Shown in pieces: positions 1-6,926 of a stretch of 15,107 bases of DNA. Where the stretch lies: assembly GCA_964492185.1 (NCBI GenBank), contig CAZBJH010000086.1, positions 1 through 15,107 on the forward strand, read 5' to 3'. Under the pieces are notes generated by a model, which saw only the letters and a list, made by a program, of their open reading frames with translations, made no database searches and was not told the DNA's origin. Both the position numbers and the translations under genes were made by a program. The stretch comes from JAFGSZ01 sp964492185. GTDB taxonomy: Bacteria; Bacteroidota; Bacteroidia; Bacteroidales; UBA10428. Within the stretch, counting starts at the first letter, position 1; each line of letters begins with the position of its first letter.

Positions 1-337
1 AAGTGGTATACTTTTGAAATGAAATAGTGGTATGGTTTTCAAGTGAAGGAAACACCTATCCTTTCAATCATTCTTAATATATAGTCTTTTCGGTACATAA
101 TTATGAGAAATGATTCGAATCTAAAATAAGAAAATTATTCATATCGTGAGAAAGACATGCCCGGGTAATATGCTAAATTAGGACAGCTGGAAGATATCGG
201 GAAAAGTAATCATAGGCCGGGAGCGGTATCAGGCATTGAGAAATAGGGGTTAATTTTTTTTTGTATCTTGTTTTTTTATTAATAATAACGACAGTATATC
301 TGTCTGACTTTGGCAAAAAACCGAACCCGAAATCATA
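1..337. other. Intergenic leader, 337 bases without a gene
   Basis: I find no convincing coding region here. The first 49 bases hold a near-perfect 24-bp direct repeat (listed separately). The middle part (about 60-250) shows no recognisable feature. The last 100 bases are very T-rich, as is common for promoter regions in this phylum. Just upstream of the beta-barrel gene there is a perfect 5-bp dyad, GACAG-N5-CTGTC (290-304), directly abutting TGACTTTG (305-312), which matches the Bacteroidetes -7 consensus TAnnTTTG at 7 of 8 expected positions. No well-spaced -33 TTG was found, so the promoter placement is tentative. Confidence 0.6.
2..49. repeat. Two tandem 24-bp imperfect direct repeats at the window edge
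   Basis: Units 2-25 and 26-49 both begin AGTGGTAT and match at 18 of 24 positions. Adjacent short near-repeats of this sort are seen at the ends of some insertion sequences, for example the multiple terminal repeats of the IS21 family. No transposase is visible here, because anything upstream lies outside the window. The assignment to an IS end is an inference; the direct repeat itself is plain. Confidence 0.45.
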
Positions 338-1066
338 ATGAAAGCAGTTCAAACAATTTTTCTTTTGATATTTTCTTTGTCCCTGTCAGGACAAGGCATA
401 GAGAGGTTTAACTATCAGATAAGTGCAGGTCCGAATATTTCCATTCCATTTCATAGAAAAGCAGAGAGAATGACAGGGTTTGAGGGTCATCCGGAAACGG
501 ATTATCGTTATTCGGTTGGTTATTTTTTTGAATTATCAGTTTCTTACAGATACGATGAGAGGGTTGGTTTTTTTGCAGGTTTGAATTATAATTATACTAC
601 GCTTGGAATAACCGACAGGTGTGGTTTAGAAGAGAGTGAAGGAGATATATCTACATCTTATTTGAACTTCCCGGTTTTTATGAAATATACATTTTCAGAG
701 AACTCACCTGTATCCCTGGCAATTGGTCCCTATGTCGGATTCAGGCTGCACGCAAATGAAAAAGGGATTACCACACTTGATACTGCAGCAATTGTAATGG
801 TTGATGAACCAGATCCATCTTTGTCTTTTATCAAGCCGACTCAACCATATGATAATGATATTAAAGAAAATTACACAACCCTGGATTTTGGACTGTCAGC
901 ACAACTTAATTATAATTTTGATATTACTGATAAATTGTCCCTGGTATTATTTACCCGGTTTAATCTGGGACTTGCAGATATTATTACCACTGATATTATC
1001 GTGAAAAGTACAGCTGACACGTGGAAAAATTACAATCTTATGATAGGATTAGGTTTTGAACGATAA
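338..1066 (+). CDS. Outer-membrane beta-barrel protein (porin-family / PorT-like)
   Basis: Predicted 242-residue secreted protein. Residues 1 to about 17-19 form a signal peptide (MKAVQ, hydrophobic core 7-17, then SLSGQ) with no lipobox cysteine, so it should be cleaved by signal peptidase I and sent to the outer membrane. The rest alternates aromatic and polar residues in short strands (for example around 26-36, 57-72, 78-88, 108-118 and 126-137) separated by acidic loops, and ends in a strand finishing IGLGFER. This is typical of the small 8- to 10-strand barrels of the Bacteroidetes outer-membrane beta-barrel domain (PF13568-like). The size fits that family. No enzymatic motif is visible and the substrate or partner is unknown. 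It stands alone, 213 bp before the symporter gene, and the start ATG is the first Met ahead of the signal peptide. Confidence 0.75.
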   Translation: MKAVQTIFLLIFSLSLSGQGIERFNYQISAGPNISIPFHRKAERMTGFEGHPETDYRYSVGYFFELSVSYRYDERVGFFAGLNYNYTTLGITDRCGLEESEGDISTSYLNFPVFMKYTFSENSPVSLAIGPYVGFRLHANEKGITTLDTAAIVMVDEPDPSLSFIKPTQPYDNDIKENYTTLDFGLSAQLNYNFDITDKLSLVLFTRFNLGLADIITTDIIVKSTADTWKNYNLMIGLGFER

Positions 1067-1146
1067 TCCTGATTAAAGTATCTGAATACAATTTCTCCTC
1101 TAAGCGTAGTTGGCAGCTATATTTCTTTATTATATCGAACTCAATT

Positions 1147-1171
1147 AAAAGTGAGCTCATGAACTCATTTT
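1147..1171 (+). terminator. Weak candidate terminator after the beta-barrel gene
   Basis: AAAA-G-TGAG, loop CTCATGAA, CTCA-TTTT forms an 8-bp stem with one bulged G, flanked by A on the left and T on the right, 80 bp past the stop codon. It overlaps a pair of 24-bp-spaced near repeats (GAACTCAATTAAAAGTG at 1137 and GAACTCATTTTAAAGTG at 1161, 14 of 17 identical). The stem is AT-rich and short, so termination activity is uncertain. Confidence 0.3.
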
Positions 1172-1221
1172 AAAGTGCGCGGGTTTGTGGGGTGTAAGTC
1201 TGCGTTAGTGGCCGGGGAAAA

Positions 1222-1252
1222 TTGTCAGATGTCGTCTGATATATTATCTTTG
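1222..1252 (+). promoter_or_regulatory. Bacteroidetes-type promoter for the AGCS symporter gene
   Basis: TTG (1222-1224), a 20-nt spacer and TATCTTTG (1245-1252) match the -33/-7 promoter pattern described for Bacteroidetes (TTTG ... TAnnTTTG) with the expected spacing. The start codon lies 28 bases downstream. The spacer contains a perfect dyad TCAGA-N5-TCTGA (1225-1239), which could be an operator; that last point is inference. Confidence 0.6.
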
Positions 1253-1279
1253 GTCTTTTGTGAATAAAAAGCAGCCTTT

Positions 1280-3001
1280 ATGCATGCCTTAAATGATTTC
1301 TTAAGCTCAGTGGACAGCTTTATAGGGGGATCCCGGTGGTTTGTGTTCTTATTGCTGGGTACCGGACTGTTTTTTACAATATACCTGCGTTTTCCCCAGG
1401 TCCGGTATTTCAGACATGCATTTAGAATTATTACCGGCAGGTTTGACCGTAAGGGTGATATTGGCGATACATCTCATTTTCAGGCATTAACTACTGCTTT
1501 ATCAGGCACCGTGGGGACAGGGAATATAGCAGGTGTGGCCCTGGCTATCCATCTGGGCGGGCCGGCTGCTTTGTTCTGGATGCTGGTGACTGCTTTCCTG
1601 GGTATGACCACCAAGTTTGTTGAGGTGACAATTTCACATAAATATCGTGAACAGGCTGATGACGGATCTGTTGCAGGGGGTCCCATGTACTATATGAAAA
1701 GCCGTTTGAATATCAGACTGAAGAATGGAAAGGTTGTAAAAACGGGTATGGTGTTGGGGAGTATTTTTGCCGTTTGCACTATATTATCTTCTTTTGGCAC
1801 TGGTAATCTTCCACAGATCAACAGCATATCCAATTCTGTTTTTTCAACTTTCGGTATCCATCATATGGTCACCGGCGGTGTACTGGCCGTGCTTCTTGCT
1901 TTTGTAATTGTAGGCGGCATTAAACGTATTGCCCGGGTTACTTCGAGGCTGGTGCCGGTTATGGCGCTGTTTTATTTTATCGGAGCCCTGGCCGTGCTGA
2001 TATATAATTATGAAAATATTCTCCCTGCCATAGGTTCGGTTTTTAGCAATGTGTTTACAGGAACTGCCGCGATGGGTGGTTTTATAGGGGCCAGTGTACG
2101 TTTTGCTTTTAACAGGGGGGTGAACAGGGGGTTGTTTTCCAATGAGGCAGGGCAGGGTTCGGCACCTATCGCCCATGCTGCCGCCCGGGCACATGAACCT
2201 GTTTCCGAAGGTATGGTAGCCATTCTCGAACCTTTCATTGACACCATTGTCATTTGTTTTCTTACAGGTATCACTTTGCTGGCTTCGGGAGTGTGGAAGG
2301 AGAAATATGAAAATCTGTTTCAGCTGACCGACCTTACGGTTTTACCGGGAAAGTATACCGATCAGGATCCTGAAGACCGGGCAAAGTTGTTCGAATATAT
2401 GAAGGGCAAAAGAACCCTGCAGCTTTTTAACGGGGAACTGTATGTTGATGGGGGTGATATCCGGGAAGAAGTAACTATACTTCACAACCGGTCTGTTGCC
2501 GAAGATGTAAAGGTCTATGAATCGGCTGATATCTTATATAACGGAACGATAAGGATAGAAAACGGCAAGCCTGTCGAAGAATACACCTCATTATTGTTTT
2601 TTGGCAAATCCCTGCTAAGCAGTGCTCCGTTAACGGCCAGAGCCTTTACCATGGGCTTTTTCGGGCCTTACGGACAATACATCGTGTCGATAGGCTTGTT
2701 ACTGTTCGCTTTTTCAACAGCAATATCCTGGTCATATTATGGAGACCGTGCAGTGACCTTTCTCTGGGGCCTTAAATATGTTATGCCTTACCGGCTGGTA
2801 TATGTGACGGCGTTTTTTGTTGCTTCGTTTACCGATACAACCATTATATGGACTCTCTCCGGGATAACCATTGCTCTTATGGCAATACCCAATCTTTTTG
2901 GTATTCTTCTTCTTCACAAAGAGATCAAAACTACCATTAAACAATATTGGGCAAGCTTCAGAGAAGAACATCCCAAATCAAAAATACCACGGGGGCTGTG
3001 A
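1280..3001 (+). CDS. Sodium:alanine/glycine symporter (AGCS family) with periplasmic insertion
   Basis: Predicted inner-membrane Na+-coupled amino-acid importer of 573 residues. Family hallmarks include TALSGTVGTGNIAGVA (72-87), GGPMYYM (133-139) and NRGLFSNEAGQGSAPIAHAA (282-301), with about ten hydrophobic segments. AGCS proteins are usually about 450-480 residues. Here about 110 mostly hydrophilic residues (roughly 340-450) are inserted between the helix ending ITLLASGVW and the region before the helix containing FGPYGQYIVSIGLLLF. The insertion lacks a membrane segment and should face the periplasm. After it the canonical AFSTAISWSYYGDR motif resumes, so this is not a frameshift. Alanine or glycine is the usual substrate, but the sequence does not fix it. 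The gene has its own well-matched promoter and converges on recA with repeat copy A in between. Confidence 0.88.
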   Translation: MHALNDFLSSVDSFIGGSRWFVFLLLGTGLFFTIYLRFPQVRYFRHAFRIITGRFDRKGDIGDTSHFQALTTALSGTVGTGNIAGVALAIHLGGPAALFWMLVTAFLGMTTKFVEVTISHKYREQADDGSVAGGPMYYMKSRLNIRLKNGKVVKTGMVLGSIFAVCTILSSFGTGNLPQINSISNSVFSTFGIHHMVTGGVLAVLLAFVIVGGIKRIARVTSRLVPVMALFYFIGALAVLIYNYENILPAIGSVFSNVFTGTAAMGGFIGASVRFAFNRGVNRGLFSNEAGQGSAPIAHAAARAHEPVSEGMVAILEPFIDTIVICFLTGITLLASGVWKEKYENLFQLTDLTVLPGKYTDQDPEDRAKLFEYMKGKRTLQLFNGELYVDGGDIREEVTILHNRSVAEDVKVYESADILYNGTIRIENGKPVEEYTSLLFFGKSLLSSAPLTARAFTMGFFGPYGQYIVSIGLLLFAFSTAISWSYYGDRAVTFLWGLKYVMPYRLVYVTAFFVASFTDTTIIWTLSGITIALMAIPNLFGILLLHKEIKTTIKQYWASFREEHPKSKIPRGL

Positions 3002-3049
3002 AACCTGTGGCATGAATAATTCAGGACAGGATATTAATTCAATAAGAAA

Positions 3050-3224
3050 TAAACAGAGTCTGTCTATAAAGTTGGTTAAATTTTTAACGGGACATGTGTC
3101 TGTTCAGAAGGTTCCATTTGCAAGGCTCGCGCGGTCCGGAAACGCGGAGTTTACCAGTCGTAAATGAGCAATTTTAGGACAAGCGTAACGCGGCAAATGG
3201 GACTTTATGGACAGACACTAATTA
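3050..3224 (+). repeat. Structured terminal-inverted-repeat element, copy A (175 bp)
   Basis: The ends are imperfect inverted repeats (19 of 23 positions): a left end around GAGTCTGTCTATAAAGT and a right end ACTTTATGGACAGACACT followed by TAATTA. Inside are further nested pairings: arms 3108-3121 with 3193-3206 (14 pairs including G-U), a middle stem 3134-3142 with 3172-3180 (8 of 9), and an apex hairpin 3149-3154 with 3160-3165 (loop CAGTC). A small extra hairpin, GTTAA/TTAAC, sits on the left side near 3075-3088. It is about 86% identical (151 of 175, ungapped) to the reverse complement of copy B. It fills most of the gap between the convergent symporter and recA genes, and its last three bases are the recA stop codon. 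Confidence 0.88.
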
Positions 3225-4250
3225 TCCTGTTTTTTCACTGTTCATAGCATCAAAGATCTTTTTCTCCAGCTCCTCGGCCAGCTCGGGATTGTCGGCTACC
3301 AGCTTTTTAACGGCATCCCGACCCTGACCCAGTTTTGTGTCTCCATAGCTGAACCATGAACCGCTCTTCTTAATGATGTTATAATCTACTCCGAGGTCGA
3401 TGATCTCTCCTGTCTTTGAAATTCCTTCACCAAAGAGAACATCAAATTCTGCTTTCCGGAAAGGAGGGGCGAGCTTATTTTTTACAACTTTCACACGCAC
3501 CCGGTTACCCATGGCTTCGTCTCCTTCCTTAAGCTGTGTGATCCTGCGGATGTCAATACGAACCGAAGAATAAAATTTCAGGGCATTACCGCCTGTTGTG
3601 GTTTCGGGGTTACCAAACATCACGCCTATCTTTTCGCGAAGCTGGTTGATAAAGATACAGGTGGTGTGAGTCTTACTGATATTTGCCGTGAGCTTGCGTA
3701 AAGCCTGCGACATAAGCCTGGCCTGAAGGCCCATACGGGAATCCCCCATCTCTCCTTCGATCTCTGCACGGGGTGTAAGTGCAGCAACCGAGTCAATAAC
3801 AATGATATCAATAGCACCTGAGCGTATAAGGTGGTCGGTGATCTCAAGAGCCTGCTCGCCGTCATCAGGTTGTGATATCAGGAGGTTTTCCACATCAACA
3901 CCCAGCTTTTGGGCATAAAAACGGTCGAAAGCATGTTCTGCATCGATGATGGCGGCAATACCGCCCGATTTTTGGGCTTCAGCAATGGCGTGAATGGCAA
4001 GGGTGGTTTTACCGGATGCTTCGGGACCGTAGATCTCAATCACCCTCCCTCTCGGATAACCTCCCACACCAAGTGCTTTATCCAATGATATCGAGCCTGA
4101 TGAAATAGAAGGTACATCAACAATGGCGGAATCTCCCAGCTTCATTATCGCACCTTTACCATAACCCTTTTCAATTTTGTCCAGGGTAAGTTGTAACGCT
4201 TTAAGCTTTTCATCTTTAATGTTGGTCTCTTTTGTTGCTTCTTTTACCAT
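3222..4250 (-). CDS. recA: Recombinase RecA
   Basis: ATP-dependent strand-exchange protein for homologous recombination and DNA-damage responses, 342 residues, a normal full length. Visible landmarks are the Walker A loop GPEASGKTT (75-83), Walker B ending VIDSVAAL (151-158), the allosteric switch INQLREKIGV (201-210) and DNA-binding loop L2 around GNPETTTGGNALKF (213-226). A lysine-rich N-terminus (MVKEATKETN) precedes the polymerisation helix. The start ATG follows an AT-rich leader typical of this phylum. The gene is co-directional with bcp (150-bp gap) and probably separately transcribed, though no exact TAnnTTTG was found upstream. A perfect dyad, CTGAA-N5-TTCAG, sits 20 bp before the start (listed separately). 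The TAA stop is formed by the terminal TAATTA of repeat copy A. Confidence 0.98.
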   Translation of the reverse strand: MVKEATKETNIKDEKLKALQLTLDKIEKGYGKGAIMKLGDSAIVDVPSISSGSISLDKALGVGGYPRGRVIEIYGPEASGKTTLAIHAIAEAQKSGGIAAIIDAEHAFDRFYAQKLGVDVENLLISQPDDGEQALEITDHLIRSGAIDIIVIDSVAALTPRAEIEGEMGDSRMGLQARLMSQALRKLTANISKTHTTCIFINQLREKIGVMFGNPETTTGGNALKFYSSVRIDIRRITQLKEGDEAMGNRVRVKVVKNKLAPPFRKAEFDVLFGEGISKTGEIIDLGVDYNIIKKSGSWFSYGDTKLGQGRDAVKKLVADNPELAEELEKKIFDAMNSEKTG

Positions 4251-4270
4251 GAATTAATTTTTTTAATTGT

Positions 4271-4285
4271 CTGAACAGTTTTCAG
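4271..4285 (-). promoter_or_regulatory. Perfect dyad in the recA leader (possible operator)
   Basis: CTGAACAGTTTTCAG is a perfect 5-bp inverted repeat (CTGAA/TTCAG) with a 5-base spacer, 20 bp upstream of the recA start codon. Its place is where a DNA-damage repressor could act. It is not the classical gamma-proteobacterial SOS box (CTG-N10-CAG): the CTG to CAG spacing here is nine. Dyads of this size occur by chance, so the regulatory role is only a suggestion. Confidence 0.25.
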
Positions 4286-4400
4286 GATAAGTATCAGCTT
4301 AATTAAAATGTAATAAAAACACCATGTAACAAATCCTTATAAGCTGTTATTCCGGGTTAATTAATTATCAAATATTATAAATTTCAAAGTATGATATAAA

Positions 4401-4865
4401 TTACAGATCCATTGATTCCAATATCTGTTGGGTATGGTTTTTAGTTTTTACTTGCGTAAATACTTTTTCAATCATACTTTCTTCGTCAATAACATAGGTT
4501 GTCCTCAATACTCCCATATATTTTTTGCCAAACATATTTTTTTCACCCCAAACACCGTAATCCTTAAGGATCTTCTTATCTGTATCGGCAATAAGATTGA
4601 AAGGCAGCTCATATTTCCCTGCAAAGTTCTGGTGCGATTGTTCCGTGTCAGGACTTACACCAATCACTTCAAATCCTTTTTTGATCAGTTCATTATAGTT
4701 ATCACGCAAATTACAGGCTTCCGAAGTACAGCCCGGCGTGTTATCCTTAGGATAAAAATAAAGAACTACTTTTTTTCCTTTAAACCCGGATAATTTTATG
4801 GTTTTGCCTTCCTGGTTTACACCGGTAAAATCAGGAGCTTTTACACCTTCTTTTAAATATGTCAT
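4401..4865 (-). CDS. bcp: Thioredoxin-dependent peroxiredoxin, Bcp/PrxQ family
   Basis: Cytoplasmic thiol peroxidase reducing hydrogen and organic peroxides with thioredoxin as reductant. From the ATG at 4865 the protein is 154 residues, the usual family length, and starts MTYLKEGVKAPDF. The active site is FYPKDNTPGCTSEAC (37-51), with the peroxidatic cysteine at 46 and the resolving cysteine at 51, as in PrxQ-type enzymes. The open frame extends 23 codons further upstream (to 4934), but those residues resemble a translated leader rather than a signal peptide or family sequence, so the internal Met is preferred. The gene lies between mnmD and recA on the same strand with gaps of about 150 bp on each side. 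Confidence 0.93.
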   Translation of the reverse strand: MTYLKEGVKAPDFTGVNQEGKTIKLSGFKGKKVVLYFYPKDNTPGCTSEACNLRDNYNELIKKGFEVIGVSPDTEQSHQNFAGKYELPFNLIADTDKKILKDYGVWGEKNMFGKKYMGVLRTTYVIDEESMIEKVFTQVKTKNHTQQILESMDL

Positions 4866-5007
4866 TTTTCTAAAGTTTAAAATTACGAAATTAGGATTGA
4901 ATAGTATGTAGCCTGATAGCAACTTTTTATTCAAAGGTTATCAACAAGGAAAGAAAAGGCTTGTTCATTTTTACCCAAATCGACCTGTTTCCATTATGAA
5001 TTAAGGA

Positions 5008-5028
5008 ACCGGGGTTTTCTAACCCGGG
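5008..5028 (-). terminator. Candidate hairpin at the mnmD 3' end
   Basis: On the minus strand CCGGGTT-AGAA-AACCCCGG forms a seven-pair GC-rich stem with one bulged C, overlapping the mnmD stop codon. No T-run follows it directly, so it may be a stabilising 3'-end hairpin or an imperfect terminator. Confidence 0.35.
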
Positions 5029-5693
5029 CTTAATTTCCTGGCGCGTAACATTTCCCTTTTGCCAGGCGGACCGGGAAGGCGCTCTGTTTTATAGCCGGTG
5101 TCGCGCAGCCTTCTGCGTACATTTCCCATTGCACAATAGGTGGTTAATATGCCTCCCGGCTGATGGCCGGCATAAATTTTTCCTATCACTTCACTTGTCC
5201 ACAATTCAGGTTGTACTGATGGGGCAAAGGCATCGAAATATACCAGGTCGTAGGAATGTTCGATATTAAAAGTCAATATATCCTCTTCAATCATGGTAAA
5301 GGAAAAGTACTTGTGAATTTTCATCTTTTCACGGCTTTTTGCAGTATGCATCAGGGAAAAGTATTTTTTTGACTCAGGGCCGGGGTTTAGTATCTCAGGA
5401 TAGTTGAGTTTTCCAATGATATCTTTATCCAGGGGATATTTTTCAATTGCCAGGTAGTTAACCCTGATATTATTTTTCAGTGCATCAAGGCAGGTTAATA
5501 AAGCATTTAATCCTGTTCCGAATCCGATCTCAACAAGATCTATTGACTCTTTTTTCATGGCGTGCAGACCCGAACGGATAAACACATGCACGGATTCGGT
5601 TATTGCGCCGTAAACAGAGTGATAATGCTCATTCAATTCCGGTACGTATAGGGTAGATGAACCGTCCTTGGTTTTGATGAGCTCTCTTTTCAT
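5019..5693 (-). CDS. mnmD: tRNA 5-(aminomethyl)-2-thiouridine methyltransferase MnmD (stand-alone)
   Basis: SAM-dependent methyltransferase of 224 residues making the last step of mnm5s2U at the wobble base of certain tRNAs. It resembles the N-terminal half of E. coli MnmC (DUF752/Methyltransf_30). Seen in the sequence: an N-terminal segment with LNEHYHSVYGAITESVHVFI (20-39) typical of the family, the SAM-binding motif EIGFGTGLNAL (55-65), an acidic residue in LAIEKYP (81-87), and the signature VYFDAFAPSVQPELW (151-165). The C-terminus carries GPPGKREMLRA (208-218). The FAD-dependent MnmC2 half is absent, as is usual in lineages with split enzymes. An exact TAAATTTG box precedes the gene. The stop is TAG within a GC-rich hairpin. 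Confidence 0.88.
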   Translation of the reverse strand: MKRELIKTKDGSSTLYVPELNEHYHSVYGAITESVHVFIRSGLHAMKKESIDLVEIGFGTGLNALLTCLDALKNNIRVNYLAIEKYPLDKDIIGKLNYPEILNPGPESKKYFSLMHTAKSREKMKIHKYFSFTMIEEDILTFNIEHSYDLVYFDAFAPSVQPELWTSEVIGKIYAGHQPGGILTTYCAMGNVRRRLRDTGYKTERLPGPPGKREMLRARKLSPG

Positions 5694-5709
5694 GGGTCAA
5701 ATTAAATTG

Positions 5710-5717
5710 CAAATTTA
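5710..5717 (-). promoter_or_regulatory. Putative -7 element for mnmD
   Basis: On the minus strand TAAATTTG matches TAnnTTTG exactly, 16 bases before the mnmD ATG. No TTG at the expected -33 distance was seen, and the region is AT-rich, so a chance match is possible. Confidence 0.35.
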
Positions 5718-5752
5718 TTATAAATTCCCTGTTTAATTGAATTAACCTGTAC

Positions 5753-5805
5753 ATTCATACGTCAGATCAGGAGCAGATGCAGGGGGCGAAAGCCGAAGAA
5801 TGAAT
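5753..5805. repeat. Degenerate intergenic repeat, copy 1
   Basis: The stretch beginning ATTCATACGTCAGATCAGGA resembles 12875-12936, which begins ATTCATGCATCAGTTCCGGG. Both continue with GCAGATG, a GCCGAA block and GAAGAATG. The first 30 bases match at about 25 positions, then spacing diverges. Nearby (5806-5817 and 5865-5877) are two more short related words, TTGAAGCATAA and TTGAAGCATGAA. I see no coding potential. It may be a decayed dispersed repeat; function unknown. Confidence 0.4.
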
Positions 5806-5903
5806 ATTGAAGCATAAACTGTATTTTCTGCAGGCCGGATTTTGCCGGATGCAGGGTGTTGAAATTTGAAGCATGAATAATGCAGATCAGCATGCATGGT
5901 AAC

Positions 5904-6926
5904 TTAAAACTTTAATTCCGAGAATTTTCTTATTCTTTTGATCATATAATCAAAAACAATGCTTCCCGAATAGATCTCACTCACGGGTTCAATATTATTC
6001 ATGTGCCTGAGGGATTTTCTTTTGCGGTGTAATATCCTGATCTGCCTGAAAAAAGACAGGTGAGCCCGTGTCACCGACCAGCAAAAGGAAGGCTGGAACT
6101 TTAACAGATAGATCAGGGCTGACAGCCAGTCCATTATTAAGCGGGTGCAAAGGAGAGGAAACATATTGCGCGATGGCAGGTTCTTGTATAGCAGGAACAA
6201 ATTGTTACGATAGTTAAGGTATAGTTTCCGGGGGTTATTGTTGGGAAGGGTCCCTCCACCCACGTGAAAAACGGTGGACCGGGGAAAGCTATAGATGGAA
6301 AATCCATAATTCTTTAACCGCCAGCAAAGGTCTATCTCTTCCATATGAGCAAAAAAGTCACCGTCAAGTTCCCCGGCCTGGAAATAAGCTTTTGCACGGA
6401 GGAACATACAGGCTCCTGAAGCCCAGAATGTTTTGATACAGGCGTTATACTGCCCATTGTCATTTTCAATTGTATTAAGGATCCTTCCCCTGCAAAACGG
6501 GAATCCGTACTTGTCAATAAAACCACCCGAGGCACCAGCGTATTCAAACATTTCTTTATTGTTAAAAGCTTTTATTTTAGGCATGCACGCGCCAACACCG
6601 GGATTGTTATCCATGAATTCCACAACGGGTTCTACCCAGTTCTTTGTCACTTCCACATCAGAGTTCAGTAAAACATAATAGTCAGTATCGATCATCCGGA
6701 GTGTTTTCTGGTAACCCAGGGCGAAACCGTAATTTTGATCAAATTCAATTATCTCAACCCCGGGGAAATTATTTTTCACGAATTCAGTTGATCCGTCAGT
6801 GCTGGCATTATCAGCCACAACAACCTTACCGGTTTTTGCAGGTGTGTGTGATACCACCCCGGGCAGGAATTTTTCAAGATAATGTCTGCCGTTCCAGTTT
6901 AATATGACAATTGCGATCCTAGGCAT
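5904..6926 (-). CDS. Glycosyltransferase family 2 (WbbL/rhamnosyltransferase-like)
   Basis: 340-residue GT-A fold transferase using a nucleotide-sugar donor, probably acting on cell-surface glycan at the inner face of the cytoplasmic membrane. The N-terminus shows VILNWNG (7-13), VVADNASTDGS (36-46), the NYGFALGYQ segment (65-73) and the DXD-like metal site LLNSDVEV (86-93). The acceptor/catalytic region has FFAHMEEIDLCWRLKNYGF (191-209), a signature of GT2 O-antigen and rhamnosyl transferases. Residues about 255-275 are hydrophobic and may anchor the protein, and the tail is basic. Its ATG overlaps the end of the acyltransferase gene by 8 bp, so the two are almost certainly co-translated. 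The transferred sugar cannot be told from sequence. Confidence 0.9.
   Translation of the reverse strand: MPRIAIVILNWNGRHYLEKFLPGVVSHTPAKTGKVVVADNASTDGSTEFVKNNFPGVEIIEFDQNYGFALGYQKTLRMIDTDYYVLLNSDVEVTKNWVEPVVEFMDNNPGVGACMPKIKAFNNKEMFEYAGASGGFIDKYGFPFCRGRILNTIENDNGQYNACIKTFWASGACMFLRAKAYFQAGELDGDFFAHMEEIDLCWRLKNYGFSIYSFPRSTVFHVGGGTLPNNNPRKLYLNYRNNLFLLYKNLPSRNMFPLLCTRLIMDWLSALIYLLKFQPSFCWSVTRAHLSFFRQIRILHRKRKSLRHMNNIEPVSEIYSGSIVFDYMIKRIRKFSELKF

Noticed and set aside
1844..2274. Antisense frames of 116 and 88 codons inside the symporter gene
   Set aside because: They are shadows of a well-conserved gene; no family features or initiation signals.
2290..2640. Frameshift or fusion error in the symporter gene
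   Set aside because: The frame stays open through the extra region and conserved AGCS motifs resume in the same frame, so an in-frame insertion is the simpler reading.
2871..3167. 98-codon plus-strand frame overlapping the symporter end and repeat copy A
   Set aside because: Its first half is the symporter gene read in another frame and its second half runs through the structured repeat; it resembles no protein family.
4271..4285. Classical LexA/SOS box upstream of recA
   Set aside because: The CTG and CAG triplets are nine rather than ten bases apart and the E. coli consensus does not apply to this phylum; kept only as a generic dyad.
4428..4793. 121-codon plus-strand frame opposite bcp
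   Set aside because: It lies fully antisense to a clear peroxiredoxin gene, with hydrophobic low-complexity content expected from reverse translation.
4866..4934. N-terminal extension of the peroxiredoxin (23 extra codons)
   Set aside because: The residues do not form a signal peptide or match the family; the internal ATG gives the normal length.
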